Assembly (NCBI RefSeq): GCF_001295845.1
Contig: NZ_LJIC01000059.1
Location: forward strand, 1 to 64,000
Source of the DNA: Rhodopseudomonas sp. AAP120
GTDB lineage: Bacteria; Pseudomonadota; Alphaproteobacteria; Rhizobiales; Xanthobacteraceae
DNA: 64,000 bases
Direction: 5' to 3'
Part shown: piece after piece, positions 8,496-18,311 of the stretch
Numbering within the stretch: position 1 is the first letter of the stretch
How the letters are laid out: the number at the start of each line of letters is the position of its first letter
Translations under genes and position numbers: made by a program
Notes under the pieces: generated by a model
Databases searched by the model: none
Told to the model about the DNA's origin: nothing
Seen by the model: the letters and a program-made list of their open reading frames with translations, nothing else

Positions 8496-9743
8496 CTAGT
8501 GAGCGCCGTAGGCCGCGAAGTGGGGGGCGTAGGACCCGTCCTTGATCAGGCGGTGCAGGTGGCGGCGCCGCGCCCCCATATTGCCGCCGTCGTACAGCGG
8601 GAAGCACATCGCGTCGTTCATCAATTCCGCCAGCGGATGCATGTCCGTGTAGCTGTCGACGCCAACCACCCGCATCGCATCGTAGACGACGCTGACGCAG
8701 GTTTCCGAGCAGAATACTTTGGTCATCACCGCGAGTTCCTGCTCCTGTCCGTGCGAGCGATCGAACTGCTGGCAGGCCTTCCAGGTGAGATAGCGACAGG
8801 CTTCGATCTTCATCTTCATGTCGGCCAGCATGTATCCGACGGTCGGATAGTCGATGATCGGGCACGGCCCGGAGCGGGCGTCCGCCTTGGCGAAAGCGAG
8901 CGTATGGTCGAAGGCGGCTCGCATCACGCCGACGCAGGCCGCGCCGATCAGCGCGGCCGTCCAGGCGAAGTTGGTGGAGACGATCTTGATGCCGTCGCCC
9001 GGCTTGCCGATGATATTGCTCGCCGGCACGCGAACATTCTCGAACTTCATCCGCGGTGAAACCGTGGCGCGATGTCCTGCGGTGTCCAGCAGACCGACGA
9101 CCGAGACGCCGGCCGTGGTCCCGGGCACCATGATGACGGCGAGAGACTCCTGGGCGTTCTGCTGCGGATCGGTGCGGCACACCACGGCGTAGAGGTGGCA
9201 GTTCTTGCCGTCCCAGCCGGTTCCGTTGGTGGTGTAGTGCTTCTCGCCGTTGATGACCCATTCGTCGCCTTCGCGGATGGCGAAGGTCTTGACGCCGAAG
9301 CGCGGGTCGGCCGCATCGTAGTTGGCGCCTCCCGTCACCTCGGTGAATGCCAGCGCGGCCAGCCGCGTGCCGTCTTCGATAAAGTCCGGCAAGAACCGCT
9401 TTTTCTGCTCGTCGTTTCCGAAGAAGATGATCGGCTTCACGCCGAGGCCGATCCCCAACATCGCGCTGGGAACGTTGACGTCCACGGCGCAGAGCTCTTC
9501 GGCCGTCAGCGCGAAGTCGAGCGTCGGAACGTCGGTGCCGCCGACGTCCTTGGGAAACAGTCCTTTGACGAAGCCGGCCTCGGCCACCTTCTCGTGGAAC
9601 GGCCGCAGCGAGTAGAACCGCTCATCCGGCTTTTGATAGTTGCGGATGGTGGGTCTCACGTCCTTCAGCACGGTGTTGGCGAAGGCCCGCGCGCCCTCCC
9701 GCAGTGCGATCTGCTGCTCACTCAGTCCGAATTCAATGCTCAT
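8496..9743 (-). CDS. Acyl-CoA-dehydrogenase-fold flavoenzyme, probable nitroalkane oxidase
   Basis: The 415-residue protein has the three-part acyl-CoA dehydrogenase fold. The catalytic position, Glu in MCAD, is Asp385 here, inside MCFPLYDGGNMGARRR. This matches the Fusarium oxysporum nitroalkane oxidase as I remember it (Asp402 in MCYPLFDGGNIGLRRR), including the Arg seven residues later (Arg392 here, Arg409 there). Other shared stretches are AFANTVL near the N-terminus and a VCR after a GWD in the beta domain. Nitroalkane oxidase turns nitroalkanes into aldehydes or ketones plus nitrite, with H2O2. The alternative is a general ACAD. The start is the ATG at 9743, whose protein begins with the ACAD-like MSIEFGLSEQQ; 87 in-frame codons upstream look non-coding. 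It is divergent from an AraC gene. Confidence 0.7.
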   Translation of the reverse strand: MSIEFGLSEQQIALREGARAFANTVLKDVRPTIRNYQKPDERFYSLRPFHEKVAEAGFVKGLFPKDVGGTDVPTLDFALTAEELCAVDVNVPSAMLGIGLGVKPIIFFGNDEQKKRFLPDFIEDGTRLAALAFTEVTGGANYDAADPRFGVKTFAIREGDEWVINGEKHYTTNGTGWDGKNCHLYAVVCRTDPQQNAQESLAVIMVPGTTAGVSVVGLLDTAGHRATVSPRMKFENVRVPASNIIGKPGDGIKIVSTNFAWTAALIGAACVGVMRAAFDHTLAFAKADARSGPCPIIDYPTVGYMLADMKMKIEACRYLTWKACQQFDRSHGQEQELAVMTKVFCSETCVSVVYDAMRVVGVDSYTDMHPLAELMNDAMCFPLYDGGNMGARRRHLHRLIKDGSYAPHFAAYGAH

Positions 9744-9988
9744 ATGACGCTCCGCAAGGTGATTAGCACCTCGCCAGCGAACATCCCGATGACCAGAGTG
9801 TCTTGGACGGCAGAGACAATTCGCTTGTCGGCCAGTGACAGACAACGTGTTTGTTGCGGTGCAATGGACGGTCCGCTGCTTCGTCTGCCTGCTCGCGTGG
9901 CAGATACTTCTCATTTTTTGCGCTTGATCGGGAAAATCGACGGACCTAGCCTTTTGTCGCGGACTTCGACGCAGAGGCGGAGTAGTGC

Positions 9989-10941
9989 ATGCCTTTTTGG
10001 ACAACCGCGGAGCTTCCTGCAGATCAGCAGTTCGGCTTCTGGCGCGAAGTGCTCTGCGAGGCCTATGTCGCGCTCAACCCAGTGCGGCCGCGCCGGGGTG
10101 GATTCTCCGGCAGCGTCTCCGCCACGATGGTCGCGGACATCAATGTCACGCGCCTGCTGACCGAGCAGCATATCGTTGATCGCGGACCGGCCGAGATCAG
10201 AAGGACGCCGCTCGAATACTACTTCGTCAACATGCAGGTCCAGGGTGAAGCCTTGGCCCGGCAGCGGGGCGCGAAGTCATCGTGCGGCCGCACGAATTCT
10301 ACATCGTGGATTCGACCGAGCCCTACCATCTCGATCTTCGCGCGGCGCCCGAAATCTTCTCGTACCGGATACCCAAGCGCATCCTCGATCCGCTGTTGAA
10401 GAGTCCCGTCGATGCGACGGCGATCCGCGTCTCGCGCGAGACCCCGATGGGAGCCGTGGCAGTCGATTTTCTGCAGTCGGTGACGCAGCAGGCTTCGACG
10501 CTTCCTGTGTCCGGACACGAGGCCATGGCACGGATGATGGCCGAGCTGGTCGCTTTGTCGCTGGGCCGAAGCGCTACGGCTGAAGAGAGTGCAGGGGCGA
10601 CGACACAGCGGGCGGTGTTTCTCTCGGTGCGCAGGTACATCGACGACAATCTGCACGATCCGGCTCTGTCGATCGCCAGCGTCTGCCGCCGGTTCAGGAT
10701 CTCGCCGCGTAATCTGCATCGCGCATTCGAGGCGTCGGAGATGACGTTCGGTGAATTGGTTCGGGCCAAGCGTCTCGACCGCTCGGCGCGGGAGCTGTCA
10801 CAGTTCCCGGAGCGTGCGGTGTCCAGCGTCGCCTTCAGCTGCGGCTTCAATGACGTCTCGTACTTCAATCGCTCGTTCCGGAAGCGGTTCGAAACGTCGC
10901 CGACCGAGTACCGCCGCCACAGCCGTCGCGCTCCTGATTAA
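9989..10941 (+). pseudogene. AraC-family regulator broken by a one-base frameshift
   Basis: An N-terminal cupin-like sensor half (from MPFWTTAELPADQQFGFWRE) runs in one frame, and the rest (RPHEFYIVDS onward, with two HTH motifs ending in a SVAFSCGFNDVSYFNRSFRK signature) runs in another. The frames would join as RGREVIVRPHEFY if one more G stood in the G4 run at 10266-10269. The intact protein would have about 317 residues and belongs to the AraC-binding-like type that senses small molecules. It is divergent from the flavoenzyme gene with 245 bp between, so it was probably its regulator. Either this is a true loss or a sequencing error. A separate 219-residue C-terminal product from the GTG at 10282 is possible but unlikely. 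Confidence 0.8.
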
Positions 10942-11233
10942 GGGCGGCGTGGCGACATGAGATGGAGGTGAGTCGGCGCCTGCGCTGTCGCCGAGCAGCC
11001 CGCCGCCAAGGTCGGTCCCTCAGCTCGCCGGAGCGATCTGCACCGCCGCCGTGCTCGACACGACGGGCCGTTGCGCCTGGACCAATCCCGAGGGCGTTTT
11101 GCGCCGTTTTGCCGGCCTTGAAGCCGACTCGGACGTGTTTATCGACGGGATTCCCTTGCGCTTTCGCCTCCGATTCAGGCAGGTGAAAGCTGGCCGCCGC
11201 TGCGCCGGCAGCCAAGGGATCGGTTCGGTGACA

Positions 11234-13777
11234 ATGACCATCAACGACCAGCAGCCTTCCTCCGCCGCGGAGCCGGCGCGCCGTAGCGGCAGCATCGCGC
11301 TGGTGCTGCTGGTGGCCGGCGCCATCATCGCCGCCGCGGTCGCTTTCATGACGCTCGGCCGCGCCGAGGCGCAGCCCTACATCCTCGGCCTGCTGGCGCT
11401 GCTGGCGATGGTCGGCCTGTTCATGCTGTTCGCCTTCGCGGCCGGCATTGCCGGCTTCGCCGATCACGCCGCCGCCGACCCGGTGCTGCGGGCGATTTCC
11501 GAGAGCGCGTTCGACGGCATCGCCGTGACCGACCCGCGCGGCCACGTCGTCTATGCCAATCCGGCGTATCTGGCGCTCACCGGTGCGACCTCGATGCAGG
11601 ACGTCCGCCCGGTCGAGCGGGTGTTCATCGGCAATCCGGATGTCTCCGAGGCGGTATTCCGGCTGCTGAAGGCGTCGCGTGAGGGCAAGCGGCTGCAGGA
11701 GGAGGTTCGGGTCGCGGGGGCCGACGGCGCGGCAGGGCGCTGGATGCGGCTGCGCGTCCGCCCGCTGGGGACCGGCAAGCGCGAGGCGAAGCAGACGGTG
11801 TGGTCGATCGCCGACATCACGCGCGATCGCGAGCATCAGGAGGACGTGTTCCAGGAACTGCAGCACGCCATCGAATACCTCGACCACGCGCCCTGCGGCT
11901 TCTTCTCGGTCGATGCCGGCGGCAACCTCGTCTACGTCAACGCCACGCTGGCGAACTGGCTCGACCACGATCTCGCCGAGATCGGCTCGGGCGGCCTCAA
12001 GCTCGGCGACATCGTGTCGGGCGACGGCTCGGCGCTGCTCACCTCGATCGTGCCAGAACCCGGCGAAGTGAAGACCGAAGTCTTCGACATCGATCTAAAG
12101 ATGCGTAGCGGCAAGACCATGCCGGTGCGGCTGTATCACAAGCTCGCCTTCGGCGCCGATGGCGTGCCGGGTGCGTCGCGCACGCTGGTGATCAGCCGCG
12201 CACGCGACGAGCGGCTGGATCCGCAGCGCGCCGCCGAGATCCGCTTCATGCGGTTCTTCGACCATACGCCGATGGCGATCGCGACGGTCGACAAGTCGGG
12301 CGCGGTGGTGCGCGCCAATGCCCGCTTCGCCAAGTTGGCGCAGAGCCTCGATCCGTCCGGCGGCGCCGCTAAATCGATCCTCGCGGCGGTCTCGACCCGC
12401 GACCGCGCCACGCTGGGCGCGGCGATCGAACAGGCTGCGCAGGGCCAGGCCGATATCGCGCCGGTCGAAGTGATGCTCCACGGCGCCAAGGAGCGCTGGG
12501 GCCAGTTCTTCGTCACCGCGGTCGCCGATGACGGCGACGCCGAAGCGGCGATCGTGTATCTGCTCGAAACCACCGAGCGGCGAGCGCTGGAGAACCAGGT
12601 CAACCAGGCGCAGAAGATGGATACCATCGGCCAACTCGCCGGCGGCATCGCGCACGATTTCAACAACGTGCTGTCCGCCATCATGATGGCCAACGATTTC
12701 CTGCTGAATGCCCACAAGCCGACCGACCCGTCGTTCCAGGACATCATGCAGATCAAGCAGAACGCCACCCGCGCCGCGACGCTGGTGCGGCAGCTGCTGG
12801 CGTTCTCGCGCAAACAAACCTTGCGCCCGCAGGTGCTCGATCTCGGCGAGGCGCTGACCGATATCGACCGATTGCTGAAGCGGCTGATCGGCGAGCGGAT
12901 CACGCTGGAAATGCAGCACGGCCGCGACCTGTGGCGCACCAAGGCGGACGTCTCGCAGTTCGAGCAGGTGATCGTCAATCTCGCGGTCAACGCCCGCGAC
13001 GCGATGCCGGACGGCGGCAAGCTGACGATCCGAACCTCGAACGTCGCTGCCGCCGACGTGGCGCAGCTCGCCCACAAGGGCATGCCGGCGGCCGACTACG
13101 TCCGGATCGAAGTCAGCGACACCGGCACGGGGATTCCGGCCGACATCGTCGACAAGATCTTCGAGCCGTTCTTCTCGACCAAGGAGGTCGGCAAGGGGAC
13201 TGGCCTCGGCCTGTCGACCGTCTACGGCATCATCAAGCAGACCGGCGGCTTCGTCTATGTCGACAGCGAGGTCGGCAAGGGCACCACCTTCCACATCTTC
13301 CTGCCGCGCCATGAAGCCGTGGCGGAGCCGCAGGTGGCCGCGAGCGGCAGCGTCGCCGAGGTGGCAGCGGCGGCTGCAGCCGCCAAGCCGCGCGGCGACA
13401 TGACCGGGCAGGGCACTATCCTGCTGGTCGAGGACGAGGAGGGGCTGCGCTCGCTCAATGCCCGCGGCCTGCGGTCGCGCGGCTACGAGGTGATCGAAGC
13501 CTCCAACGGCATCGAGGCGCTGGAGGAATTCGACGCCGTCAATGGCGCGGTCGACCTCGTGGTGTCCGACGTGGTGATGCCCGAGATGGACGGCCCGACG
13601 CTGCTGAAGGCGATGCGCGGACGCAACGCGGATCTGAAGATCATCTTCGTGTCCGGCTACGCCGAAGACGCGTTCGAAAAGAGCCTTCCCGAGAACGAGC
13701 AGTTCGCCTTCCTGGCCAAGCCATTCGCGCTGAGCGCACTGGTGGCGAAGGTGAAGGAAACGATGGCGCCGAACTAG
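11234..13777 (+). CDS. cckA: Hybrid sensor histidine kinase CckA
   Basis: CckA heads the phosphorelay to CtrA that controls the alphaproteobacterial cell cycle and motility genes. From the ATG at 11234 it has 847 residues: two membrane helices within about residues 20-75, two or three PAS domains to about 450, HisKA with His474 in [14 protein letters not shown], a HATPase domain with the DTGTGIP and [11 protein letters not shown] boxes, and a C-terminal receiver with phospho-acceptor Asp779 in [10 protein letters not shown]. The layout and the H-box context fit CckA, and its place after flhB matches, as I recall, the flhB-cckA order of Caulobacter. Upstream in-frame codons from 11051 were left out because they lack family-like sequence. 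Confidence 0.88.
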   Translation: MTINDQQPSSAAEPARRSGSIALVLLVAGAIIAAAVAFMTLGRAEAQPYILGLLALLAMVGLFMLFAFAAGIAGFADHAAADPVLRAISESAFDGIAVTDPRGHVVYANPAYLALTGATSMQDVRPVERVFIGNPDVSEAVFRLLKASREGKRLQEEVRVAGADGAAGRWMRLRVRPLGTGKREAKQTVWSIADITRDREHQEDVFQELQHAIEYLDHAPCGFFSVDAGGNLVYVNATLANWLDHDLAEIGSGGLKLGDIVSGDGSALLTSIVPEPGEVKTEVFDIDLKMRSGKTMPVRLYHKLAFGADGVPGASRTLVISRARDERLDPQRAAEIRFMRFFDHTPMAIATVDKSGAVVRANARFAKLAQSLDPSGGAAKSILAAVSTRDRATLGAAIEQAAQGQADIAPVEVMLHGAKERWGQFFVTAVADDGDAEAAIVYLLETTERRALENQVNQAQKMDTIGQLAGGIAHDFNNVLSAIMMANDFLLNAHKPTDPSFQDIMQIKQNATRAATLVRQLLAFSRKQTLRPQVLDLGEALTDIDRLLKRLIGERITLEMQHGRDLWRTKADVSQFEQVIVNLAVNARDAMPDGGKLTIRTSNVAAADVAQLAHKGMPAADYVRIEVSDTGTGIPADIVDKIFEPFFSTKEVGKGTGLGLSTVYGIIKQTGGFVYVDSEVGKGTTFHIFLPRHEAVAEPQVAASGSVAEVAAAAAAAKPRGDMTGQGTILLVEDEEGLRSLNARGLRSRGYEVIEASNGIEALEEFDAVNGAVDLVVSDVVMPEMDGPTLLKAMRGRNADLKIIFVSGYAEDAFEKSLPENEQFAFLAKPFALSALVAKVKETMAPN

Positions 13778-14198
13778 ACGGTGGCCGCGCGGTTCATTCG
13801 CGCGCACAAGCGCGGCCCGGCCCAGGCCAGAAAGCTCAGCCCTTCAGCGGCAGCGGGGTCGACGGCGTATCCATGAGACTCACGGGCAACTGACCTGAGG
13901 AGCGGTGCCGTCGTTGCGATCGGGTTGGTTCGCGAGTTGATGCATCGGTTCGCAAGCCGCTCCATTGCGGCTTGGTACTACGCCAGGCCGCATTCTCCGA
14001 CTGCGGAGCGCGCCGTCGTTTGTGGTTGTTCGACTTCCTCGGAACGAATCGCAGCGCCGGTTCGACGGCTGGCCCCGCTCTCCCGCGACCGAGGGCCGCA
14101 GGGTTGCGACGGGGGCTGCGGCGTTGCGCATCCTTCACTTTTTCCCGCCGCTGCCCATTTTGGGGGAGCTTCCCCCTGACGGGGATAAAGGGAAACCA
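13778..14198. other. Gene-free stretch between cckA and the Tim44-like gene
   Basis: No reading frame here looks like a protein, and no strong hairpin with a T run was found after cckA. The last 50 bases, with a GGGAAA before the ATG at 14199, are the leader of the next gene. Confidence 0.5.
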
Positions 14199-15188
14199 AT
14201 GAACTTTTTGCATCGCACGCGTGGCGCCGTTGCCGCTCTGGCCGTGACCCTGTCGCTGGCCATGCCGCTGGCGCTCGCGCTGTCGTCGGCCGCGGAAGCG
14301 CGCATTGGCGGCGGCGGTAATTCCGGCTCGCGCGGCTCGCGCAGCTTCATGGCGCCGAAGTCGACGCCGACGGCGCCCGGCACCGCGCAGCCGTTCAACC
14401 GCACCATGAGCCAGCCGGGCAGCCCCGGCATGACCGCGCCGGCCGCCGGTGCCGCCGCCAAGGGTGGCTTCTTCAACCGGCCCGGCATGGGCATGCTCGG
14501 CGGTCTTGCCGCCGGCTTCCTCGGCGCCGGTCTGCTGGGCATGCTGTTCGGCGGCGGCTTCATGTCCGGCCTCGGCGGCTTCGCTTCGATCATCGGCCTG
14601 ATCCTGCAGATCGCGCTGGTGGTGATCGTGGCGCGGCTGGCCTGGTCGTGGTGGCAGCGCCGCAACAATCCGCAGCCCGCGCAGGCCTATGCGTCGAACG
14701 CCGGTCCGACCGTCGGCCCGGGTCCGGAGCCGAGCTATCGCACCGGCTTCGGCTTCGGCGGCGGCAGCGCGCCGAACCAGCCGCCGCTCGAGATCAAGCC
14801 CGAGGACTACGAGGCGTTCGAGCGTCTGCTGAGCGACATTCAGGCGGCCTGGTCGAACGAAGACGTCGAGCGTCTCAACAAGCTGACGACGCCGGAAATG
14901 GCTTCGTACTTCGCCAAGGATCTGGAGGAGAACAAGGCCAACAACGACATCAACAAGGTGTCGGACGTCAAGCTGCTGCAGGGCGATCTCGCCGAGGCGT
15001 GGCGCGAAGGCGAGACCGATTACGCCACCGTGGCGATGCGGTTCTCGCTGGTCGACAAGACGCTGGAGCGTGGCACGAACCGGCTGGTCGCCGGCAGCGA
15101 AACGCCGATCGAGGTCACCGAAGTCTGGACCTTTGCGCGACGGTCCGGCTCCGACTGGGAGCTGTCGGCGATCCAGCAGACCAACTGA
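14199..15188 (+). CDS. Tim44-like domain membrane protein
   Basis: The 329-residue protein has a signal peptide or membrane anchor (to about residue 32), a Gly/Ser/Thr/Pro-rich linker, a Gly-rich membrane stretch GGLAAGFLGAGLLGMLFGGG with a following hydrophobic helix, and a C-terminal Tim44-like domain (about 195-329) with LKLLQGDLAEAWREGETDYA and a conserved VTEVWTFAR strand. Such proteins are common in this bacterial group, and their role is unclear; the domain is the one found in mitochondrial import and ribosomal L45. The start at 14199 gives a clean signal sequence. An intrinsic terminator follows. Confidence 0.85.
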   Translation: MNFLHRTRGAVAALAVTLSLAMPLALALSSAAEARIGGGGNSGSRGSRSFMAPKSTPTAPGTAQPFNRTMSQPGSPGMTAPAAGAAAKGGFFNRPGMGMLGGLAAGFLGAGLLGMLFGGGFMSGLGGFASIIGLILQIALVVIVARLAWSWWQRRNNPQPAQAYASNAGPTVGPGPEPSYRTGFGFGGGSAPNQPPLEIKPEDYEAFERLLSDIQAAWSNEDVERLNKLTTPEMASYFAKDLEENKANNDINKVSDVKLLQGDLAEAWREGETDYATVAMRFSLVDKTLERGTNRLVAGSETPIEVTEVWTFARRSGSDWELSAIQQTN

Positions 15189-15212
15189 GTTCGTTTCCAT
15201 CACGATGATCGG

Positions 15213-15243
15213 GCGCCGCGGATTTCCGCGGCGCTTTTCGTTT
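15213..15243 (+). terminator. Intrinsic terminator after the Tim44-like gene
   Basis: GCGCCGCGG and CCGCGGCGC form a perfect nine-base stem with loop ATTT, followed by TTTTCGTTT, 24 bp after the stop. Confidence 0.85.
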
Positions 15244-15366
15244 GGGCAGCGTGTTCCTGTGCTTGAACCGGAGCCGCACTGGCGCATTGGTCCGCTGGAG
15301 CAGATGATTGACGGCGACTGGCCGGCGCCGCAACGCTGTCGCCGTCTGCCGGAGCGAGGATCGCCG

Positions 15367-16077
15367 ATGCGCTACGAGTTGTATTACTGGCCGACCATTC
15401 AGGGCCGCGGTGAGTTCGTCCGTCTGGCGTTGGAGGAAGCCGGCGCGACCTATGTCGATGTCGCCCGGCAGAGCAAGTCCGGCGTTTCCACGATGATGAA
15501 GATGATGCAGGCCAAGACCGGCACGCCGTCTTTCGCGCCGCCTTTCCTCAAGGCCGGCTCGCTGGTGATCGGACAAACCGCTAACATCCTGCTGTTCCTC
15601 GGCAGCCGCCACGGCCTCGCGCCGAAGACCGAGGCCGGTCGGCTGTGGGTCCACGAGCTGCAGCTCACCATTGCGGATCTCGTCCAGGAAGTGCACGACA
15701 CGCACCATCCGATCGGCACCTCGCTCTACTACGAAGACCAGAAGAGCGCGGCGAAGCAGCGCGCCGCGGAATTTCGCAAGGAGCGCATCTCGAAATATTG
15801 CGGCTATTTCGAGCGGCTGATCGCCGGCAGCGGCGGCCCGTTCGTCACCGGCCGTAAGCTGACTTACGTGGACCTGTCGCTGTTCCAGATCGTTGAGGGC
15901 CTGCGCTACGCGTTTCCGAACCACATGAAGAAATTCCAGCGCAAGATTCCGGAGCTGATCGCGCTGCACGACCGCGTCGCAGCGCGCCCCAACGTCGCCG
16001 CCTATCTCGCTGGCGATCGCCGCATCCCGTTCAACGAAGACGGCATCTTCCGGCACTACAAGGCATTGGATAAGTAA
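15367..16077 (+). CDS. Glutathione S-transferase family protein
   Basis: The 236-residue protein has a thioredoxin-fold N-terminal domain (MRYELYYWPTIQGRGEFVRL, with the GST Tyr and the GRGE turn) including a variant of the glutathione-binding segment, GSLVIGQTANILLFL, and an all-helical C-terminal domain with the capping motif LTYVDLSLFQIVEGL. GSTs conjugate or reduce substrates with glutathione; the substrate here cannot be told. The chosen ATG at 15367 begins exactly at the first GST strand; a longer frame upstream overlaps the previous gene and its terminator. Confidence 0.85.
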   Translation: MRYELYYWPTIQGRGEFVRLALEEAGATYVDVARQSKSGVSTMMKMMQAKTGTPSFAPPFLKAGSLVIGQTANILLFLGSRHGLAPKTEAGRLWVHELQLTIADLVQEVHDTHHPIGTSLYYEDQKSAAKQRAAEFRKERISKYCGYFERLIAGSGGPFVTGRKLTYVDLSLFQIVEGLRYAFPNHMKKFQRKIPELIALHDRVAARPNVAAYLAGDRRIPFNEDGIFRHYKALDK

Positions 16078-16140
16078 TCCACCGCATCGTTCCGCGGCCG
16101 CCATCAGACAGGCGAGAGCGCGCAGACCCGCTCTCTACGT

Positions 16141-16293
16141 GTCCCGGACAAGGAGCGACGCACCGCGGCGCTCCGCCGATCCGGGACCCCGGTGATATTG
16201 CGGCACTGCGGCGCTTGTAAGCGCGACAAACCGGCGCCCCGGATCTACGGCGCCTCACGCCGAGGGCGGCGTGAGGCGCCTTGTCCGGGGCAC
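16141..16293. repeat. Two palindromic repeat units of GTCCCGGA / GCCCCGGA type
   Basis: The first unit (16141-16188) runs from GTCCCGGAC to CCGGGAC. The second (16237-16293) starts GCCCCGGA, ends TCCGGGGC, and holds a perfect 13-base stem (GGCGCCTCACGCC at 16249-16261, inverse at 16268-16280). No gene was found between 16078 and 16369. Confidence 0.6.
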
Positions 16294-16369
16294 GATGACG
16301 CTGGCGATGGACGACAAGGTGCGCTCGCGCTCCGCAATGACGACCGCGCGGAGGGAACTCACATCGTCG

Positions 16370-16729
16370 CTACCTGCTCCTGCCATCCACCGGAGTCATC
16401 TTCAGGGCGGCGAGGTCGATGCCGTCGATGCAGGCGACGTTGAGGGCGATGACTTCGCTGCCGTCGGGCTTGCTACCGCGCGCGAATACTTCGACGCCGC
16501 ACTCGGCGCAGAGCTGATGGCTGATCGCTCGCTGGTTGAACAGATACTCCTTCAGGCTGTCCTGCCCGGCGCGGAGCTGAAAACTGTGCGGCGGGAGGAA
16601 GGTGAAATGCAGGCCCCGCTTGGTGCAGATCGAGCAGTTGCAGGCCGTGACCATCGCCAGGTCGGTGGTGCATTCGAACCGCACCAGGCCGCAATGGCAG
16701 CCGCCGGTGCAGACTTTCAGTCCGCTCAT
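16370..16729 (-). CDS. GFA/CENP-V family zinc protein
   Basis: The 119-residue protein carries the GFA cysteine pattern: GGCHCG near residue 11, CNCSIC in the middle and CAECG about 40 residues later, which bind zinc. The family includes the glutathione-dependent formaldehyde-activating enzyme, but most members have no proven reaction, so only the fold is certain. The start is the ATG at 16729; upstream in-frame codons do not resemble the family. Confidence 0.85.
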   Translation of the reverse strand: MSGLKVCTGGCHCGLVRFECTTDLAMVTACNCSICTKRGLHFTFLPPHSFQLRAGQDSLKEYLFNQRAISHQLCAECGVEVFARGSKPDGSEVIALNVACIDGIDLAALKMTPVDGRSR

Positions 16730-16827
16730 GGTGTCGTCCCGCCTGTCGATTGTTTGCGTGGACCGTTCTACCAGAACGACGGCCGCTGGTGATAGCGGAC
16801 GAATCGGGGGAACCAAGTTGCGGATAT

Positions 16828-16852
16828 GAAAAGCCCCGCGCAAGGCGGGGCT
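16828..16852 (-). terminator. Intrinsic terminator, leftward
   Basis: Read leftward, AGCCCCGC and GCGGGGCT form an eight-base stem followed by TTTTC. It ends the transcript of the small Pro-rich gene. Confidence 0.8.
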
Positions 16853-16880
16853 GGTCATCGGCATTCGGAGGCGACCAGGC

Positions 16881-17051
16881 TCAGGCGAGCTGATCGACCC
16901 GTGTGCCTTGGCCGGGCGGCAGCGCCGCCTTGACCGGCTGCGTCGTCGTCGAATCGTCCTTGTCCTTCGGCGGGGGCGGCGGAGGCGGTGGGCTGGCCTC
17001 GACGGTCGGCTTCGAGACGGGCGTCGACGACACGCTCGAAATGCTACTCAT
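16881..17051 (-). CDS. Small Ser/Pro-rich protein with eight-proline run
   Basis: The 56-residue protein starts MSSISSVSSTPVSK and holds eight prolines in a row followed by KDKDDSTTT. No domain is recognised. The gene is credible because GAGGA precedes the paired ATGs at 17054 and 17051 and an intrinsic terminator follows. It may be a surface or disordered peptide; its function is unknown. Confidence 0.6.
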   Translation of the reverse strand: MSSISSVSSTPVSKPTVEASPPPPPPPPKDKDDSTTTQPVKAALPPGQGTRVDQLA

Positions 17052-17271
17052 CATCGATCCTCGTAGGTTTGCGAGTGTCACCGACAACTCCCGGCGAGAT
17101 CGTGCGCCAGTTACAAATGGCTTCGATCGTGCCCGTCATCGGATGACGGCAGCATCGCGCCAGCCGGTGAACTTTGCGCGCAGCGGCGAGGTCGGATTTG
17201 CTTCAAATGCCGCGCTTGGGAGGCGGCGTTCGGCTCCTCCGCGGGCGGCGCGCAGACCGCGCCGCGCGTGC

Positions 17272-17778
17272 CTATTCGCTCTTGTCGCGCGACACCGCGA
17301 TCGACGACTCGGTCTTGCCGCGGATGCAGCGCATGTCCAGCCGACGGTAGCGCGATTTGACGTCGTTGCCGCGCAGCAGGCCGACGCGGCCGAAGCAGCG
17401 TTTCACGCCGCGCAGCGTATCGGCCTTGGGGATCGTGAACACGATCGCCGACGCGCTCGCGATCAGCTCCTGAAATTCCGCCGATGGCTTGCGCGTCGAG
17501 GCGATGCCGAACACCTCGTTCTTCACCGTCCGACTTGGGCAGCCCAGCCGGAGCGATTTTGCCGCCGGATGCGACAGGTAGATCACGTTCGCCACGGTCT
17601 TGCCGATGCCGATCCCGTCGATCTGTGACTTGAGCTGTTGCGCGAGGTCGTCGCAGCGATCGGCGCGGGCGGGGGAGGCGGCGAGAAGAACCCCGAGAGC
17701 AACAGCCCCGGCAAAGCTACCCGTCTGGACAAGGCGGCCGCACGTTCGGCGCAACGAAGGATCCGACAGGGCAAGCAT
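17272..17778 (-). CDS. Exported hypothetical protein
   Basis: The 168-residue product has a signal peptide ending near SPARA and a mature part that begins DRCDDLAQQLKSQIDG, with further cysteines at GCPS, RCFG and RCIR that could form disulfides in the periplasm. I do not recognise the family. GGAGGA precedes the ATG at 17778. It lies in a group of leftward genes for small exported proteins. Confidence 0.7.
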   Translation of the reverse strand: MLALSDPSLRRTCGRLVQTGSFAGAVALGVLLAASPARADRCDDLAQQLKSQIDGIGIGKTVANVIYLSHPAAKSLRLGCPSRTVKNEVFGIASTRKPSAEFQELIASASAIVFTIPKADTLRGVKRCFGRVGLLRGNDVKSRYRRLDMRCIRGKTESSIAVSRDKSE

Positions 17779-17990
17779 CGATGTTCCTCCGCACGGGCCG
17801 CGACCAGAGGACCTCATAGTGAAGCGCGCCTCGAATGCAAGCGGCGGTTTTCCGCCAGAAGGCACGCCGACCTCTGTCCTGATCGCCGTCTCGTTCGGGG
17901 GTCGATGGCCCGCACTGCCGCGGCAGGGCAGCAACGGTAGCCGCCCGCGCCCAGCCTGAACAAACGCCGCCCAGGCTGGGCCTGCGGTCG

Positions 17991-18311
17991 TTACTGCGGG
18001 ACTAGGCGGCAGCGGCCGTTATGGGCCTTGGACACCATCGCGGCTTGGCGGAGGCAGTCGTTGGCGTACGTCTTGCCGTCGCAGCCGCACACTGGACGCA
18101 GAATACGCGGGCATACCTGGGGCACTCTCGCGCAGTGCCCCGTCGCCCCGATGAGACCGCAGGTTCCGACGTGGTGGTCGCAGAAGTGGCCAGGACCACA
18201 GAAGCCGCCCAGGAAGGGGCCGCAAAGCTGCGGAGCTGCCGCCTGGGCCGCGGCGGACGGCAGCGCCAGGATTGCAAGGGCAGCGAGTACGAAAAGCGAT
18301 TTCGACTTCAT
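17991..18311 (-). CDS. Exported Kazal-type protease inhibitor-like protein
   Basis: The 106-residue protein has a signal peptide (to about AAAQAA), a Cys-rich Gly segment ([17 protein letters not shown]), and a C-terminal Kazal-like domain with [20 protein letters not shown] and a final NGRC. Kazal domains block serine proteases from the outside of the cell or in the periplasm. The first half gives six more cysteines of unclear fold. GGAGG precedes the ATG at a good distance. The target protease is not known. Confidence 0.85.
   Translation of the reverse strand: MKSKSLFVLAALAILALPSAAAQAAAPQLCGPFLGGFCGPGHFCDHHVGTCGLIGATGHCARVPQVCPRILRPVCGCDGKTYANDCLRQAAMVSKAHNGRCRLVPQ

Noticed and set aside
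10282-10941. C-terminal half of the AraC gene read as a separate intact regulator
   Set aside because: The upstream frame encodes the matching sensor half and the two join at a G run, so one broken gene is the simpler reading.
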